The notes under the pieces are model-generated. The model did not search any database. It saw only the letters and a program-made list of their open reading frames with translations, and had not been told where the DNA came from. This document shows positions 33,124-43,267 of a DNA stretch of 64,000 nt, in pieces. The position numbers were made by a program, and so were the translations under genes. The first letter of the stretch is position 1. Every line of letters starts with the position of its first letter. This DNA comes from Plasmodiophora brassicae. Its lineage: Eukaryota; Endomyxa; Phytomyxea; Plasmodiophorida; Plasmodiophoridae. The DNA lies in the NCBI GenBank assembly GCA_039704465.1, contig JASFAU010000001.1:1984001-2048000 (forward strand). The letters run 5' to 3'.

Positions 33124-34287
33124 CTAACAGGTTGATGTGGTCGCCGACATTTTCTCTTGAACGAATGGAGAACAATATTGCTGAAGGCGACGAACGTTAG
33201 GGTGTTGCCAGTCGTTGGTGGTGATTCGACGTCGACAGTTCGCCGCACGGCACCGACAAACGAAGTTGTCGCTGGCATTCTGCAGCAGGCCATTGTTGAC
33301 CATCCCGTAGTCGATCGTGACCTCCTCGCCCGGGGCGATGTCTCTGATGGCGACCAAGGAGACGGAATCCTTCATGCCTGCGCTCGGTGCGCACGAGTGG
33401 TTGATGTAGTCGGTCGTCTCCGGGCCGTCCTCGTTTGGGACCTGCCACAGCTCGTCCTGGATCTGCAGCGACATCTCATAGTCACGCGACGATACCGCCC
33501 CGGGCTTGAACATGTACTTCCGGTGGATCGTCTTCCCCGCGAACACGGCGATCAGTTCGCCTGCCGAGATCGTTGTACCTCGACAATGCAGGCCCAACAT
33601 GCCCGATACTCTCGAGTGCCTGACCTCAATTCGCGGGTCATGCCACCCGTTCTCCTTGAACTTGGCAGCGATCAGCCGGCCAACGTGCCGTCTGGCAATC
33701 TTCATGAGCCCAACGTCCCGCCACTTGTCGAAGGCCAGAGCCGGGGCGCCGCATCCGCACATGCACGGTCGGCCATGGTACAAGGACGATTCTGTTTCGA
33801 AGAACGTGAAGTCGAGCGTAATCGCGTCGCCAGCTCTCACTGTTCGGCGTAGCTCGATGAAGTGCCCGACGACCCATGCACTGGGCGTGCACGAATGCGG
33901 GAACGGGCTGACGCCATACTGGTCATGCCCGAGCAGCCGGTAGTTTGGCATACGGGTCGGGTCTGTGGACAACGCGTCGATCTGGGAACGCGTTTTCGTG
34001 ACTGTGGATGCGATCGCATCTGCTAACGGGCAGATCTGTAATCCAGCGGGAAGTTCCACAGATGAAACCGCGACCCCATCATCGATGGTAATACAGGACA
34101 GGAGAGCCGTCGGGTTTCTCGGCAGACTTGTGACTTCTATCTGATCACCGCTGCCATCACTGTCGTCGTCCTCCAACTTTGTAGGTCGATAGGCTGCGCG
34201 CCAGCTGGGGCGATACAGCCTAAACGGGTAGCATGACGTCGTGAAAGAGCTCGCCCGCGTCGCGGATGATGATGACGATGCTCCCAT
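33124..34287 (-). CDS. SET-domain protein with two SET-like modules
   Basis: A single exon of 387 residues. The C-terminal module has the SET core DYINHSCAPSAGMKDSV, then VAIRDIAPGEEVTIDYGM and a post-SET-like CRCRAANC. The N-terminal half repeats the same order in reduced form: FPHSCTPSAW, then IELRRTVRAGDAITLDFTFF and CMCGCGAPA. SET proteins methylate lysines on histones or other proteins. The second module keeps the NHSC and DY elements expected for activity. The first lacks the Asn before HSC and may be degenerate. The start is an ATG at 34287 followed by a poly-Ser stretch. Confidence 0.85.
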   Translation of the reverse strand: MGASSSSSATRASSFTTSCYPFRLYRPSWRAAYRPTKLEDDDSDGSGDQIEVTSLPRNPTALLSCITIDDGVAVSSVELPAGLQICPLADAIASTVTKTRSQIDALSTDPTRMPNYRLLGHDQYGVSPFPHSCTPSAWVVGHFIELRRTVRAGDAITLDFTFFETESSLYHGRPCMCGCGAPALAFDKWRDVGLMKIARRHVGRLIAAKFKENGWHDPRIEVRHSRVSGMLGLHCRGTTISAGELIAVFAGKTIHRKYMFKPGAVSSRDYEMSLQIQDELWQVPNEDGPETTDYINHSCAPSAGMKDSVSLVAIRDIAPGEEVTIDYGMVNNGLLQNASDNFVCRCRAANCRRRITTNDWQHPNVRRLQQYCSPFVQEKMSATTSTC

Positions 34288-34431
34288 AACGTTCCGTGGT
34301 TCGCCACGGGTAGCACACTAGTCATAGAGCCAAACTGCTCTCGAACTATGGCCAATGCTCTCGATTATTCCAGAATTACGGCGCGTGTAGCGCGCATCCT
34401 GTTCCATTTCCATGCCAGTACTGAGCTAAGA

Positions 34432-34930
34432 TCAATTGTTTAGTGAATACTTATGGCCGCACTTCATGCATTCGTAGAAAACAGTCTGGCCTTCATCAGC
34501 GGATCGCATCTGCATCGTGTAGAACGACAGTTCCGGGTGCCCGCACGATGGACATTCTTCCTGTACTGTGGCGCGCGTAGCAGTTGCCATAGCGTTGTTC
34601 GACACCAGCGTCGTTGCCGCATTGTTAGCCGCAGACGTCGCTGAATCAATCTGTTTGGCGACATGGAGGTCTGAACGCGAACGGTCAGATGCCAACGAAC
34701 CCATGGTGGGAACGACTGCACCCACCGTCGGATTTGCAGGTCAACGGGCATTCATAGCACGATATGACGTCGTGCTCATCTGGCAACCTCATGATGGATT
34801 GGCATGACGGGCAGAACAAGGCGGTCGGCGAGGCCTGCCGGAATTCCCATTTCAACGAGGGCATCCTGTTGGACGTTACGAAGTCCGCCACGGAGTCCGC
34901 GATCACCGGTACCGCTGTTCTCTTCGACAT
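34432..34930 (-). CDS. RPA12: RNA polymerase I subunit RPA12
   Basis: Two exons, 34930-34726 and 34670-34432, join in phase 1 across a 55-bp intron to 147 residues. The N-terminal zinc ribbon reads FCPSCQSIMRLPDEHD then CYECPLTC. The C-terminal TFIIS-like ribbon reads CPSCGHPELSFYTMQMRSAD, then EGQTVFYECMKCGHKYS. The RSADEGQT loop, with its acidic pair, is the RNA-cleavage hairpin of Pol I. An internal Met (MPSLKWEF) could be the true start because the upstream 22 residues are not typical of the family. Confidence 0.93.
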
Positions 34931-35454
34931 TGGTTTTCTCGCTGATCATCTTCGGCATATCACCAGTATAGGACTGCATGGCGCTGCAAATACCGATACC
35001 TATCTACATAGCGAACCCGGGAGCGTCAGGAACCAACGTGACTGACAATACGGTTTGCATCCGAATGCCCCATGCGCATGTAGCTGAAAAAGATACGTAG
35101 GTGCGCAGGACCTTGTTCCTGTAGGATAGATGTATAACGGACGGGCGTAACAAGACGCTGTGCGTGCCGCGTTCGCTATCTACTGTCCTTCCCGGACATC
35201 ACCTTCCCGGTGGCCGTATGTACGTATGTAGGTACAGGCCAACCGTGGCGGAGTCCGCGGCCGAGTCCGTGATGTCTCCAGGGTATGCCGAGGGCCCGAG
35301 GCACCCAAATATAGCAGTCGAGGCGGTCAGCCGGCCGCCCATGCCGCAAGGCGGCATGGGGGCGTGTGCTGCCAGCATTGCTACTTGGGCCCGTAAATAG
35401 CGCCCCTGAGCAAATCGCCGGGAACCGCGGTCGGCGTGTCTCGATTCACTGGGG
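34931..35454. other. intergenic region
   Basis: No supported exon. TACGTAGGTG at about 35093-35104 and TATGTACGTATGTAGGTAC at about 35217-35235 are further copies of a recurring ACGT-centred motif. They lie between RPA12 and the first of two paralogous secreted-protein genes. Confidence 0.45.
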
Positions 35455-36177
35455 ATGAGGTCCGAACGCGTGTCCCCGGCCTCGTGCATGCTTCCGGTCG
35501 TGACCGTCGTCGTTGTCGTTGCGTCGCAGGCGCATGCGGTATCGCCGAAGGTGGCCGGGCAGTCCCCGTATCTGGTGTACGCGATCACGAAGCATACGCT
35601 GAACGCCCTGGCGTCGCACTTGCGCGAGAGGCGCCTGCTGGAACACGCCATCAGCGAAAGTGAACAAATATTTGATAAGTGCACGCTCGATCTGGACCGT
35701 CTGACCGGCGCGCACGAGCTCATCAGGAAAAGCCTGCACATCAAGCGATGCATTCTGGAGGAATTCGAGGACAAGTATAGGACCCTGTCACGTGCTCGCC
35801 TCGTTCGTCCGTACCTGGAGGAGATCCGCAAGTTCCAATCTGAATGCAGCGATTTCTGTATGGGACGACATTTGATGGAGATCGCTCACGTGGACAACAA
35901 TTTCTGGCGACGCCTCGAGGAAGGTCGCCTTGGCAGGCGGGCCTTAAGGACGGCCATGCAACAGGACTTGGTCATCGTTGACGGCATCTTTAACGCCACC
36001 CGCCGCTGTCAGGTCGAGGACACGAAGGCGTTCCTGCATCTAAGCCAGCTCTACAATACGGAGGACATGCTGAATGCACTCGAGCCTGATTTCGATACGT
36101 TCCACACCCTTGTCGATCAGCGAGCTGCCGCGTTGCTCCCTCCCTGGATCGTGGCTCACATTCTCGACGTCAACTAG
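35455..36177 (+). CDS. secreted helical protein, paralogue 1
   Basis: A single exon of 240 residues with a signal peptide (MLPVVTVVVVVASQAHA preceded by a short polar start). The mature protein is mostly helical and charged. It shares a spaced set of residues with the gene at 36556: IRKSLHIKRCILEEFEDKY against IVKESILIKRSILDEFLDP, and IAHVDNNFWRRLEEG against NAHVDADFWERLAQG, plus a late NATRRCQVE against STTDQCEVV. No known domain is recognised. It is extracellular or in the secretory pathway. An in-frame ATG just before LPVVTV is an alternative start. Confidence 0.8.
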   Translation: MRSERVSPASCMLPVVTVVVVVASQAHAVSPKVAGQSPYLVYAITKHTLNALASHLRERRLLEHAISESEQIFDKCTLDLDRLTGAHELIRKSLHIKRCILEEFEDKYRTLSRARLVRPYLEEIRKFQSECSDFCMGRHLMEIAHVDNNFWRRLEEGRLGRRALRTAMQQDLVIVDGIFNATRRCQVEDTKAFLHLSQLYNTEDMLNALEPDFDTFHTLVDQRAAALLPPWIVAHILDVN

Positions 36178-36555
36178 CCCCTCCCCCACGATCTCTGACG
36201 TACGAAATACAAACCGTTGAGATGGCGCGATGGCGCGCGCCAATGACCCGAGACTGAACAGGGACGCCGTTGCACGTGTCGTCTCTCGAGGTCGACAGCA
36301 CCCATGCCCATCGGGTCCCCTGCCAATACTAACCGATTACCGTCGTGAAGCGACGGGTCGAGTGTCGCGGGTATCTGACCCTGCAACGTCTTTTAAAACG
36401 CGCCCCTGGACAGACCCTGGCCCGTCTGTGCGACTGTACAACTTCAGGGCGGGTGCCCGAAATATCACCGGCCTGTACTTGTAGCTGGCGGCGAAGAAGC
36501 CCGAAGCCCCTGCCGCGGCGTGTACGACGTCGTCCCGACCTGCCGTCGATCCGGA
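36178..36555. other. intergenic spacer between the paralogues
   Basis: The 378-bp spacer between the two related secreted-protein genes shows no exon or repeat. It presumably carries the promoter of the second gene. Confidence 0.4.
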
Positions 36556-37194
36556 ATGACGATGATAGTCGCCGTGTGCGTCATGGGCGCTATCGTATGG
36601 CAGGCGGGCGCGGCACCCAACGACGCCGGCCAGTCGCCGAAGCCGGACCCCGCTCAGTGCGACTCCATGCGACACGAGGCGGGCGCGTGTACCGCCAAAT
36701 CGGAGGACCTCGACCGCCTGATCCGAGAGGGTCGGCGGCGGGCGAAGAGGGCCCGATACGACCTGAAGTGCATGCGCGAAACTGCCCGGATCGTCAAGGA
36801 GAGCATCCTGATCAAGCGGTCGATCCTGGACGAGTTCCTCGACCCGCGTACGACCGTGCCGCGCCCGAAGATCGTCCGGCGATACCAGCACATGATCCGC
36901 GGCCTGACGAGTCGCTGCGACGCGGCCAACGTGTCGGCGTCCCTGAGGAAGAACGCGCACGTCGACGCCGACTTCTGGGAGCGCCTGGCGCAAGGGAGCG
37001 TGGAGCCGCACGCCTTGCAGGACGCCCTGGATCAGGACACATGGGTCCTGAACAACATCATCAGCACCACCGACCAGTGCGAGGTCGTGTTCCGCGGCAT
37101 GCTCGCAGACGCGAAGCGACGGCGCGACAGCAAGACAGCAATCGAGCAGAGCAGGCCCAAGCCGGCGGCCAGTCACCGTCGGCGACGTCTCTAA
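36556..37194 (+). CDS. secreted helical protein, paralogue 2
   Basis: A single exon of 212 residues. The signal peptide is MTMIVAVCVMGAIVWQAGAA. The mature part has Cys at DPAQC, GACTAK, LKCMR, SRCDAA and DQCEVV and ends in a basic tail (ASHRRRRL). It aligns with the upstream gene over about 110 residues, so the two arose by tandem duplication and then diverged. No enzyme motif is visible. The function is unknown, and secretion is predicted from the signal peptide. Confidence 0.8.
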   Translation: MTMIVAVCVMGAIVWQAGAAPNDAGQSPKPDPAQCDSMRHEAGACTAKSEDLDRLIREGRRRAKRARYDLKCMRETARIVKESILIKRSILDEFLDPRTTVPRPKIVRRYQHMIRGLTSRCDAANVSASLRKNAHVDADFWERLAQGSVEPHALQDALDQDTWVLNNIISTTDQCEVVFRGMLADAKRRRDSKTAIEQSRPKPAASHRRRRL

Positions 37195-37344
37195 TGGAAA
37201 ACGTGTCCCTGATCGCGCCGGGTCTCCTCTCGATGACCTGGTCCTGCAGAATATGCGATAGGCCCAATCTGCAGACGTTGGTCGCCAAATCGAACACGTA
37301 TATATAAAAGAATATGCAGTAGATACAGGGCGCGGCAGGCCATG

Positions 37345-40300
37345 CTAGGACAGGAACGCTAGCGAGTAGGACTGGTCACGACGCTGACAGAGCACCTTCC
37401 ATCCGCCCGTGTCAACAAGGAACGCATCTGCGGATCCCATGACAGAAACGGGGCCGGACTGGACCTTGCTGTTGCCGTCCTGGGAGACCGAATACTGAAC
37501 GTTCAGCCTGACCGTCACCTGTCCATGCAGATCGAGGCAGTTCGACAGGCGCTTGCCGTCGAGGCCAGTCGTCATCACTGTCGGCAGCGGCAGGGATTTG
37601 ATGGATCCGTCGCCACCCATGAAGAACACGTCGTTCTCAACGAGCGTGTTGGAGATGATCAGTGCCCGGGCACCCGCCCTCATGGCAACTTGCGCCTTCT
37701 GCATGAACGTACAGCCGCCGCGATCAACAACGACGATCTTGCCCTGGACGTCGGTGTCGGACTGATAGTCGTCGCAACCATCAGTCGGGGAGAGAATGAC
37801 GACAGGACCTTGAACATCATTGATCGCGTCGGGAGATGGCCCGAAATCGGAACCAGCAGACGCGAACGAGGCGTTGCACTTGCCTAGCGCCTCGACCGTA
37901 TACAACACGACTGCACGACGCGAAAGGATCAGATGATAACCAATGTGGGCATTGATGCGGGCGGGGGAGGGCGTACCACCCATGTCAGATGATATGAGGA
38001 AGAGTCGAGTAAAGTCGTCGTCCTCGTAGAGAAACTCGATAACTGGTGTGCCCAGGTGACGGATGACGGCGTGGCTGCCGTCATTGCCTTCCAGGTAGAA
38101 TGCGTTGTCTTGGACGTACGCCCGCACACGAGTTGCCTGCACGGTCCGAGGCACATCAGAACGGTACAGCATGCCAACCCATGCCCGGTTACAGGTCGAT
38201 CAGGTTCGTCGCTAATCGGACAGATGGGCAGAGAAGCATGTTCTCGTACCCTCGGGAAAGGCAACCATCGGAAATCTGCCGAGCATGTGGACAGCGAGGG
38301 CTGCCTGTCCATTTCGGCAGCAGCCGGCGTCCGTATGCGCGGCTTCCGATTGGCGAACTGGCGGTGCAGGCCAATATCAATAGGGAACCTACCACGAATG
38401 AGTCGGCATGTCGGCAGGGTACACTCGGGCGCGTACAGGTGCCCCTCCGTTGTGAACACGTAATTGCCACGGCGATGAACGAACGAGTCCGGGTCGAACA
38501 GCAGGTACAGGTACCTGGATGACAGACGAAATGTTAGCAGCGCCCAGAAGCATGAGATGAAATCTACTATCGCACTTGCACGTCTCTGCAAGAAAGAAGC
38601 TCGGCATTCGATCCTCGAGAACCCGGTGCTCAACGTCGCGAATGGATGCAAACCCGTTCCTAACGTAGGACGTGTTGAAGAGAGACTCGGCCATGTGTTC
38701 TCCCATCTGGAACATTAAACGGTGACCAATTGGAGCTTACAACGAGGACCGGTACTCCACCCACGTGGCGATACACTGAATCTCCCGTCGCGAGGAACAG
38801 CATGTACGTCGACTCCATCAGTTCCGGGCGCAATGGATAGTACCGTTCCGTCGAGTGCAGAGACATGGTGCCAAGCAGAAACCTATCAACATTAACAACT
38901 GACGCAGCACAGCTAGGTGCACCGATCACCTTTCAGGAAGCGCCCCATACTTTGCCCATATCGAAAAGAAAGCACGCTGTGAAAGATCCGCTTCCTGCAG
39001 ATGCGACCCCGACAAGACTTGAAGGCCCTGCAGGCAAGCGCATTGAACAACCTGTTTACTGCCGCGCCCAATGCCGCCGGCACCTACCGGCCAGAATGCC
39101 TGGAGACTGTTGAACTGCATGTACGTCGGCAAGCCGCTCGACATGGACGCCTCATGATACCAAGGGCCAACTCGAAGATGCTTCATAACGGACTCGTACG
39201 ACTAACAGCGCGTGAGGTTAGTTCAGGGCGACCCCGATTATTTGTAACGTACCTGTTCGAACATTCTCAGGAACTCAGCGTTGCCGAAAAGGACAAATGC
39301 CTTGAAAAGGTACTCGTAGAACGAATCGATGCCGGCGCCGATGCCAGCAGAATCGTCTATCCACCTTCCCGTAATGACATCGAGGTTATTTCCCTGTAGC
39401 AGCATATACGTCGTCAATACGCCACAAAGAGCGACTCCAGAGGAGGCGTACGACAAGGCCGGTCCTGCTATCCCGCATTTCCCACAGCGTAATCAGAGCG
39501 GAATACGCTGAATCATAGAATTCCATGTTTCCAGTCAGGTTCGACAGCATGCCGAACTCCAGAATCAGCGTGCCCTGGGACGTCACGTGTTACAAACGAT
39601 CAAACCGCTCCCACAGAGGACATGCGCCACTGACAACACCCGCTGTGCACGTGTTTGATGTCTCTCCGTTCATCACACCATGCCGCAAGTTCACCCACGC
39701 GTACGGGATCCCAGACGGGCTCTTGAAGGCGGCCAGTAACCGTCGCCCTAGGTCCTCTGCTAGTCTGAGCAGACCTCCATCGTAGTCGGTCATCTTGCTC
39801 AGCGCCGGGTCGCCCGCCAGCAAATGCGCAGATAGCAGGCCGCCTAGGTTCAAGCCTAAGATCGCATCGACGTCGAACCGTCCACCAGACGCTCACCCTA
39901 CCAAGAATGCGAATATTGACTTCGAACACATTGACACGAATGTCATGGTCGAAGGTGACATGATTCGACACGTATCGGACAGCATCACGGAAAGCCGTGT
40001 AATTGCCCACGACAGCGAGCGTGTCCAAGGCATCGATAAGCGTCATAGCGACGCCCTGGTATTCGTTGCCGGCGGGCGCCGACCCGCCCAGCTCACACAG
40101 CGAATCCGTGTATGTTGCGCTGATCGGTTTCAACTCATCATCTATTTGCGTCAGACATGAACGTCAAGGCCCTAGCACATGGCGAACGTATATACGGACG
40201 AGGGAACGCATGGCGCATGTAGTTCTCGAATCCATGGTCGAACATGTGCTTGATGCGTTCAAGGGCACTTCGAGCGTGCTGGGTCGAGTAGCGATGCGTA

Positions 40301-40448
40301 GGCAGGATCGACGATATAGACTTGGTCTGCACAGCGTACCTGCACACACCGGCATCAGTCGAAGGACGAAACCAAGATTGGTGAAAAGGAAAGCCAGCAA
40401 TGGGAAACTGTTGGCGGAAACCGCAATCGAGGAAACGGACTCGGTCAT
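37345..40448 (-). CDS. EDEM3: EDEM-like GH47 alpha-mannosidase with PA domain
   Basis: A multi-exon gene. It opens at 40448 with a signal-anchor-like start ([16 protein letters not shown]). GH47 motifs follow in order: [36 protein letters not shown], then [28 protein letters not shown] and [10 protein letters not shown]. The last exon (about 38172 to 37345) carries a protease-associated domain: [20 protein letters not shown] and [19 protein letters not shown]. Enzymes of this type trim mannose from misfolded ER glycoproteins for degradation, and the PA domain is typical of EDEM3. Catalytic Glu residues in VFE and RPE are present. Several inner junctions between 38700 and 40130 were recognised by motif but not all resolved to the base. 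Confidence 0.88.
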
Positions 40449-40568
40449 CGACGGTGCATAGTGGACAGCGGACGAGTCGAGGACATGCACGCGGGCCCCA
40501 TTGCGACAGCTGTCGTAGAACCGTGTATATGTAATCGATGGGTATCGCGGCGTCAACGAAAAAGACCC

Positions 40569-41139
40569 GCTTACGCGACATGGCAGATGGCGGCGGCGAC
40601 GACGGCGAGTAGCAGGAACCGGTGCGCCGCGAAGGCAGCCGGTCGAACCGGCGTCATTGGCGTCGGTCCGACGGCGCCATGGGTCATGCGCGGTCAGGAG
40701 GCCCGACGCCACCCCGATCGTCCAGCTACGTGAACGGTCGACGTCCCCGCCCTGCGGCTGCGTCGGTGTCCCTGTGCTGAACCAGTTCCCGTTCTGGCTG
40801 ACGAAGCGCAGAGCTGGATACTGTGACGGTGCAAAATGGACGGTGCCTTCGTTGCTGCAAGAAACGGAAACCCCGCTGCCCGAAAACATAGGTTCGGCGT
40901 CACGGGCGGCCAGCATCATGTCAATGGTGCCGGTCTGACGATACGGGACAGGAGTGGCAGGCTCCCCCATAGGTAGACGTTGTCCAAGAGGAACACGAGA
41001 TCCATACTTGTCCCGTCGCGCACGTTCGCACCTGACACAGGAGGCCAGACGAGAAGGATAACTGGGCCCAGATGAACGGCGGCATTCGGATCGACCAAGA
41101 CAGGCAGCTAACGAACGACAGCGACGACGGCGAATACAC
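40569..41139 (-). CDS. candidate secreted Cys-rich protein
   Basis: Minus-strand segments suggest a small Cys-rich protein. A hydrophobic lead containing LSFSSGLLC is followed by CATGQVWISCSSW and GGACHSCP near 40950-41080. A 61-bp intron (GTCAGA...CGGGCAG) then leads in phase to SGVSVSCSNEGTVHFAPSQY. The spacing recalls TNFR-type or other Cys-repeat ectodomains. Another frame at 40569-40660 ends in a hydrophobic tail (FLLLAVVAAICHVA) that would suit a GPI signal, but I could not join it with an AG acceptor. The start codon is unresolved. Confidence 0.35.
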
Positions 41140-41140
41140 C

Positions 41141-41550
41141 GACCGGGGTCGTCAATGCATGACCACCGGCGTTGGCGTCGTGTACGTGCGGAAGCGCACC
41201 GGACAAAATACCCCACGCATCGGGGGTACAACAACGCACTCACGACGGAGGCGTCGGCGGGCCGCCCAGCGGCAATCGCAGAGGCGCGCCCACCGCCCGG
41301 GACGTGGGCGCGCGCGACGCTCGACGCTGCCCCAAAATGGACCACGCAGCGCTACCTGCACAGCGGTTGTCGTCACGCGGACGAATCGAAACTCGAAATT
41401 GCGAGGTCAGCGGTAGTCGCCCAGTCCACGACTCGACTCTCTCGGCCGGTTTTGGCGCGCGCGCGCGCGCATGTTTATTTTTGTCGGGCGGCGCCAATCC
41501 TGTAACGTAGGCGCCAGCGGCGAAGCGCGCCCGCCGCGGTCGTCGCGCGC
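41141..41550. other. intergenic region with GC-dinucleotide run
   Basis: A (GC)n run lies at about 41456-41469. No exon is supported in this 410-bp stretch upstream of the gene starting at 41551. Confidence 0.4.
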
Positions 41551-43166
41551 ATGTCGACCCTCGATGCGCTGCGCCGGAACACGCTGCTCAGGCAGTACCT
41601 GCACCGTTTCGACGAGCGCGACTGGCCCGAAGTCGTCAAACTCACCATGATCATTGGTCGGCGGGGGCGTTGCGCGCCGCCCCGTGTCGCCCGCCATCGC
41701 TGAACGCGTCCCCGTGCAGGCGTGCACAGCATGAAGCTGAACGAGTACGAAAAGCAGACGCTCACCATCGATAAGCTTAGGGAATATTGCTGTACGCCGT
41801 CGTGGACGCCCCCGTGCGTATCGTTCGCTTACTCTTGTATCGTGGTGTCTTCGTAGCCCAGGGGTCCGTTGCTACCGCGGTTCGAGAGGCCTTGCCCGGA
41901 TTAGCACAATCCCTGGACGACGTGCGGAGCCAGATCTCGGCACTGAAAGGGGAAGTTGACCCGAACCCGCAAGCGGCACCGCCCGCCGCCGCTGTTACCG
42001 GGCCCAACCCGCCTGCGCCCGCAACACAGGTGATGCGGCCGGCAACGACGAGGTCGAGGGTCGCGCCCGGCTGGCGGAACAATACGTCCCGGCTTCAGCA
42101 CCGGGAGGCGCGGTCGCAGTACTCGAGGCAGACCGTGCACGGGCTGTACGACGACAGTGGCACCGTTGCCCAGGTGCTGGCCCCGCCGGCAACGAAACCG
42201 AAGGCCAAGGCGCCAGCGAAACCGAAACCTCGCGAGCCGCCTCGTCTGGCGTACAGCGTGCCGAAGGATGCCAAACCTGCCGACGATACGCTCGTCACGT
42301 CGCGCTTCGTCGACGTGCCGCCCTCGAGCCGGTCACTGCATGCGATGGCGGACGAGATGATCCCAGTGAAGCAGAGCGCCAGGGCGAAGCTGAAGAAGAA
42401 CGCGACGACGTCGTCGTCCAAGTCCAGGGCGAAGCACGCTGTGCCACGACACTTGCGACACGTCGAGTCGAAGATCAAGGAGCGCGTCCGGCAGGATCGC
42501 GCCGTTGCCGCCGAGCACAAGACCGCCCTACACAAGGCCATGAGCGATGTCATGATGTTCGGCCTGGACGCGAACGCGGCGAAATCGCAGGCGGGGCGAC
42601 CGAAGCCGACCGCCGACCCCGGTGCGGTCCTGGGCATTGCCGACTCGTTCCTCAAGAACCCGCTCATGACGCCGTTCGTCGGCCGCACTCCCGATCACGA
42701 CGAGCTCGACCTGGAGCGCGACACGCCGGCGAAAGGTGCTGATCGCCCGGTGCCGCCAGGCCCCCCTCGTCCTGAAGGCGCCGCTCCCGAGTCCACCGAC
42801 GAACTGGCGGCTCGCCTGCGCATGTGGATCTGCCCGTCGGGCGACGTCGACGACAGCACCGACGCGGGGCGGGTACCGCGCGAACCACCCGCCGAGGTCC
42901 TGGACTCGTTGAGAAGGTCGCAAGCGCAGGCGACGTCAGGCGCGACGGTGGCCGGCACCGCCGAGTTCACGTCGGTTCGCCAGTGGACGATCCTGCCGAA
43001 CGACGGCCCCGAAGAGGAAGCACGGTCGGTGTCGTCCGCCCGGCACCACTGGATGACGCCCGCCGAATCCGACCTGTTCGAGGGCGCCGCCGATGGCATC
43101 GGGCAGTCGCCGTTCAGGTCCAGCGACAGCGTCGAATGGAGGTTCGCCAAGGACGTATTCGATTAG
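41551..43166 (+). CDS. hypothetical basic, low-complexity protein
   Basis: Three exons (41551-41656, 41720-41791, 41857-43166) join in phase to 495 residues. The first 60 residues are compact and look conserved (LLRQYLHRFDERDWPEVV, then SMKLNEYEKQTLTIDKLRE), with a short coiled coil after them (LAQSLDDVRSQISALKGE). The rest is disordered and Pro/Lys/Ala-rich, with acidic and basic patches and a short conserved-looking IADSFLKNPLMTPFVG. No named family is recognised. The layout, a small folded N-terminus plus long disorder, would suit a cytoskeletal or centriolar linker, but this is a guess. Confidence 0.7.
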
Positions 43167-43267
43167 GCCCTTATTATAAACTATGCCGACCTCGTAGCAG
43201 AGAAGCCCTGGGCAACGAACGCATGGACCACAGGGCTCGCGTCAGTTGTATAATAACGGGCATTCAC

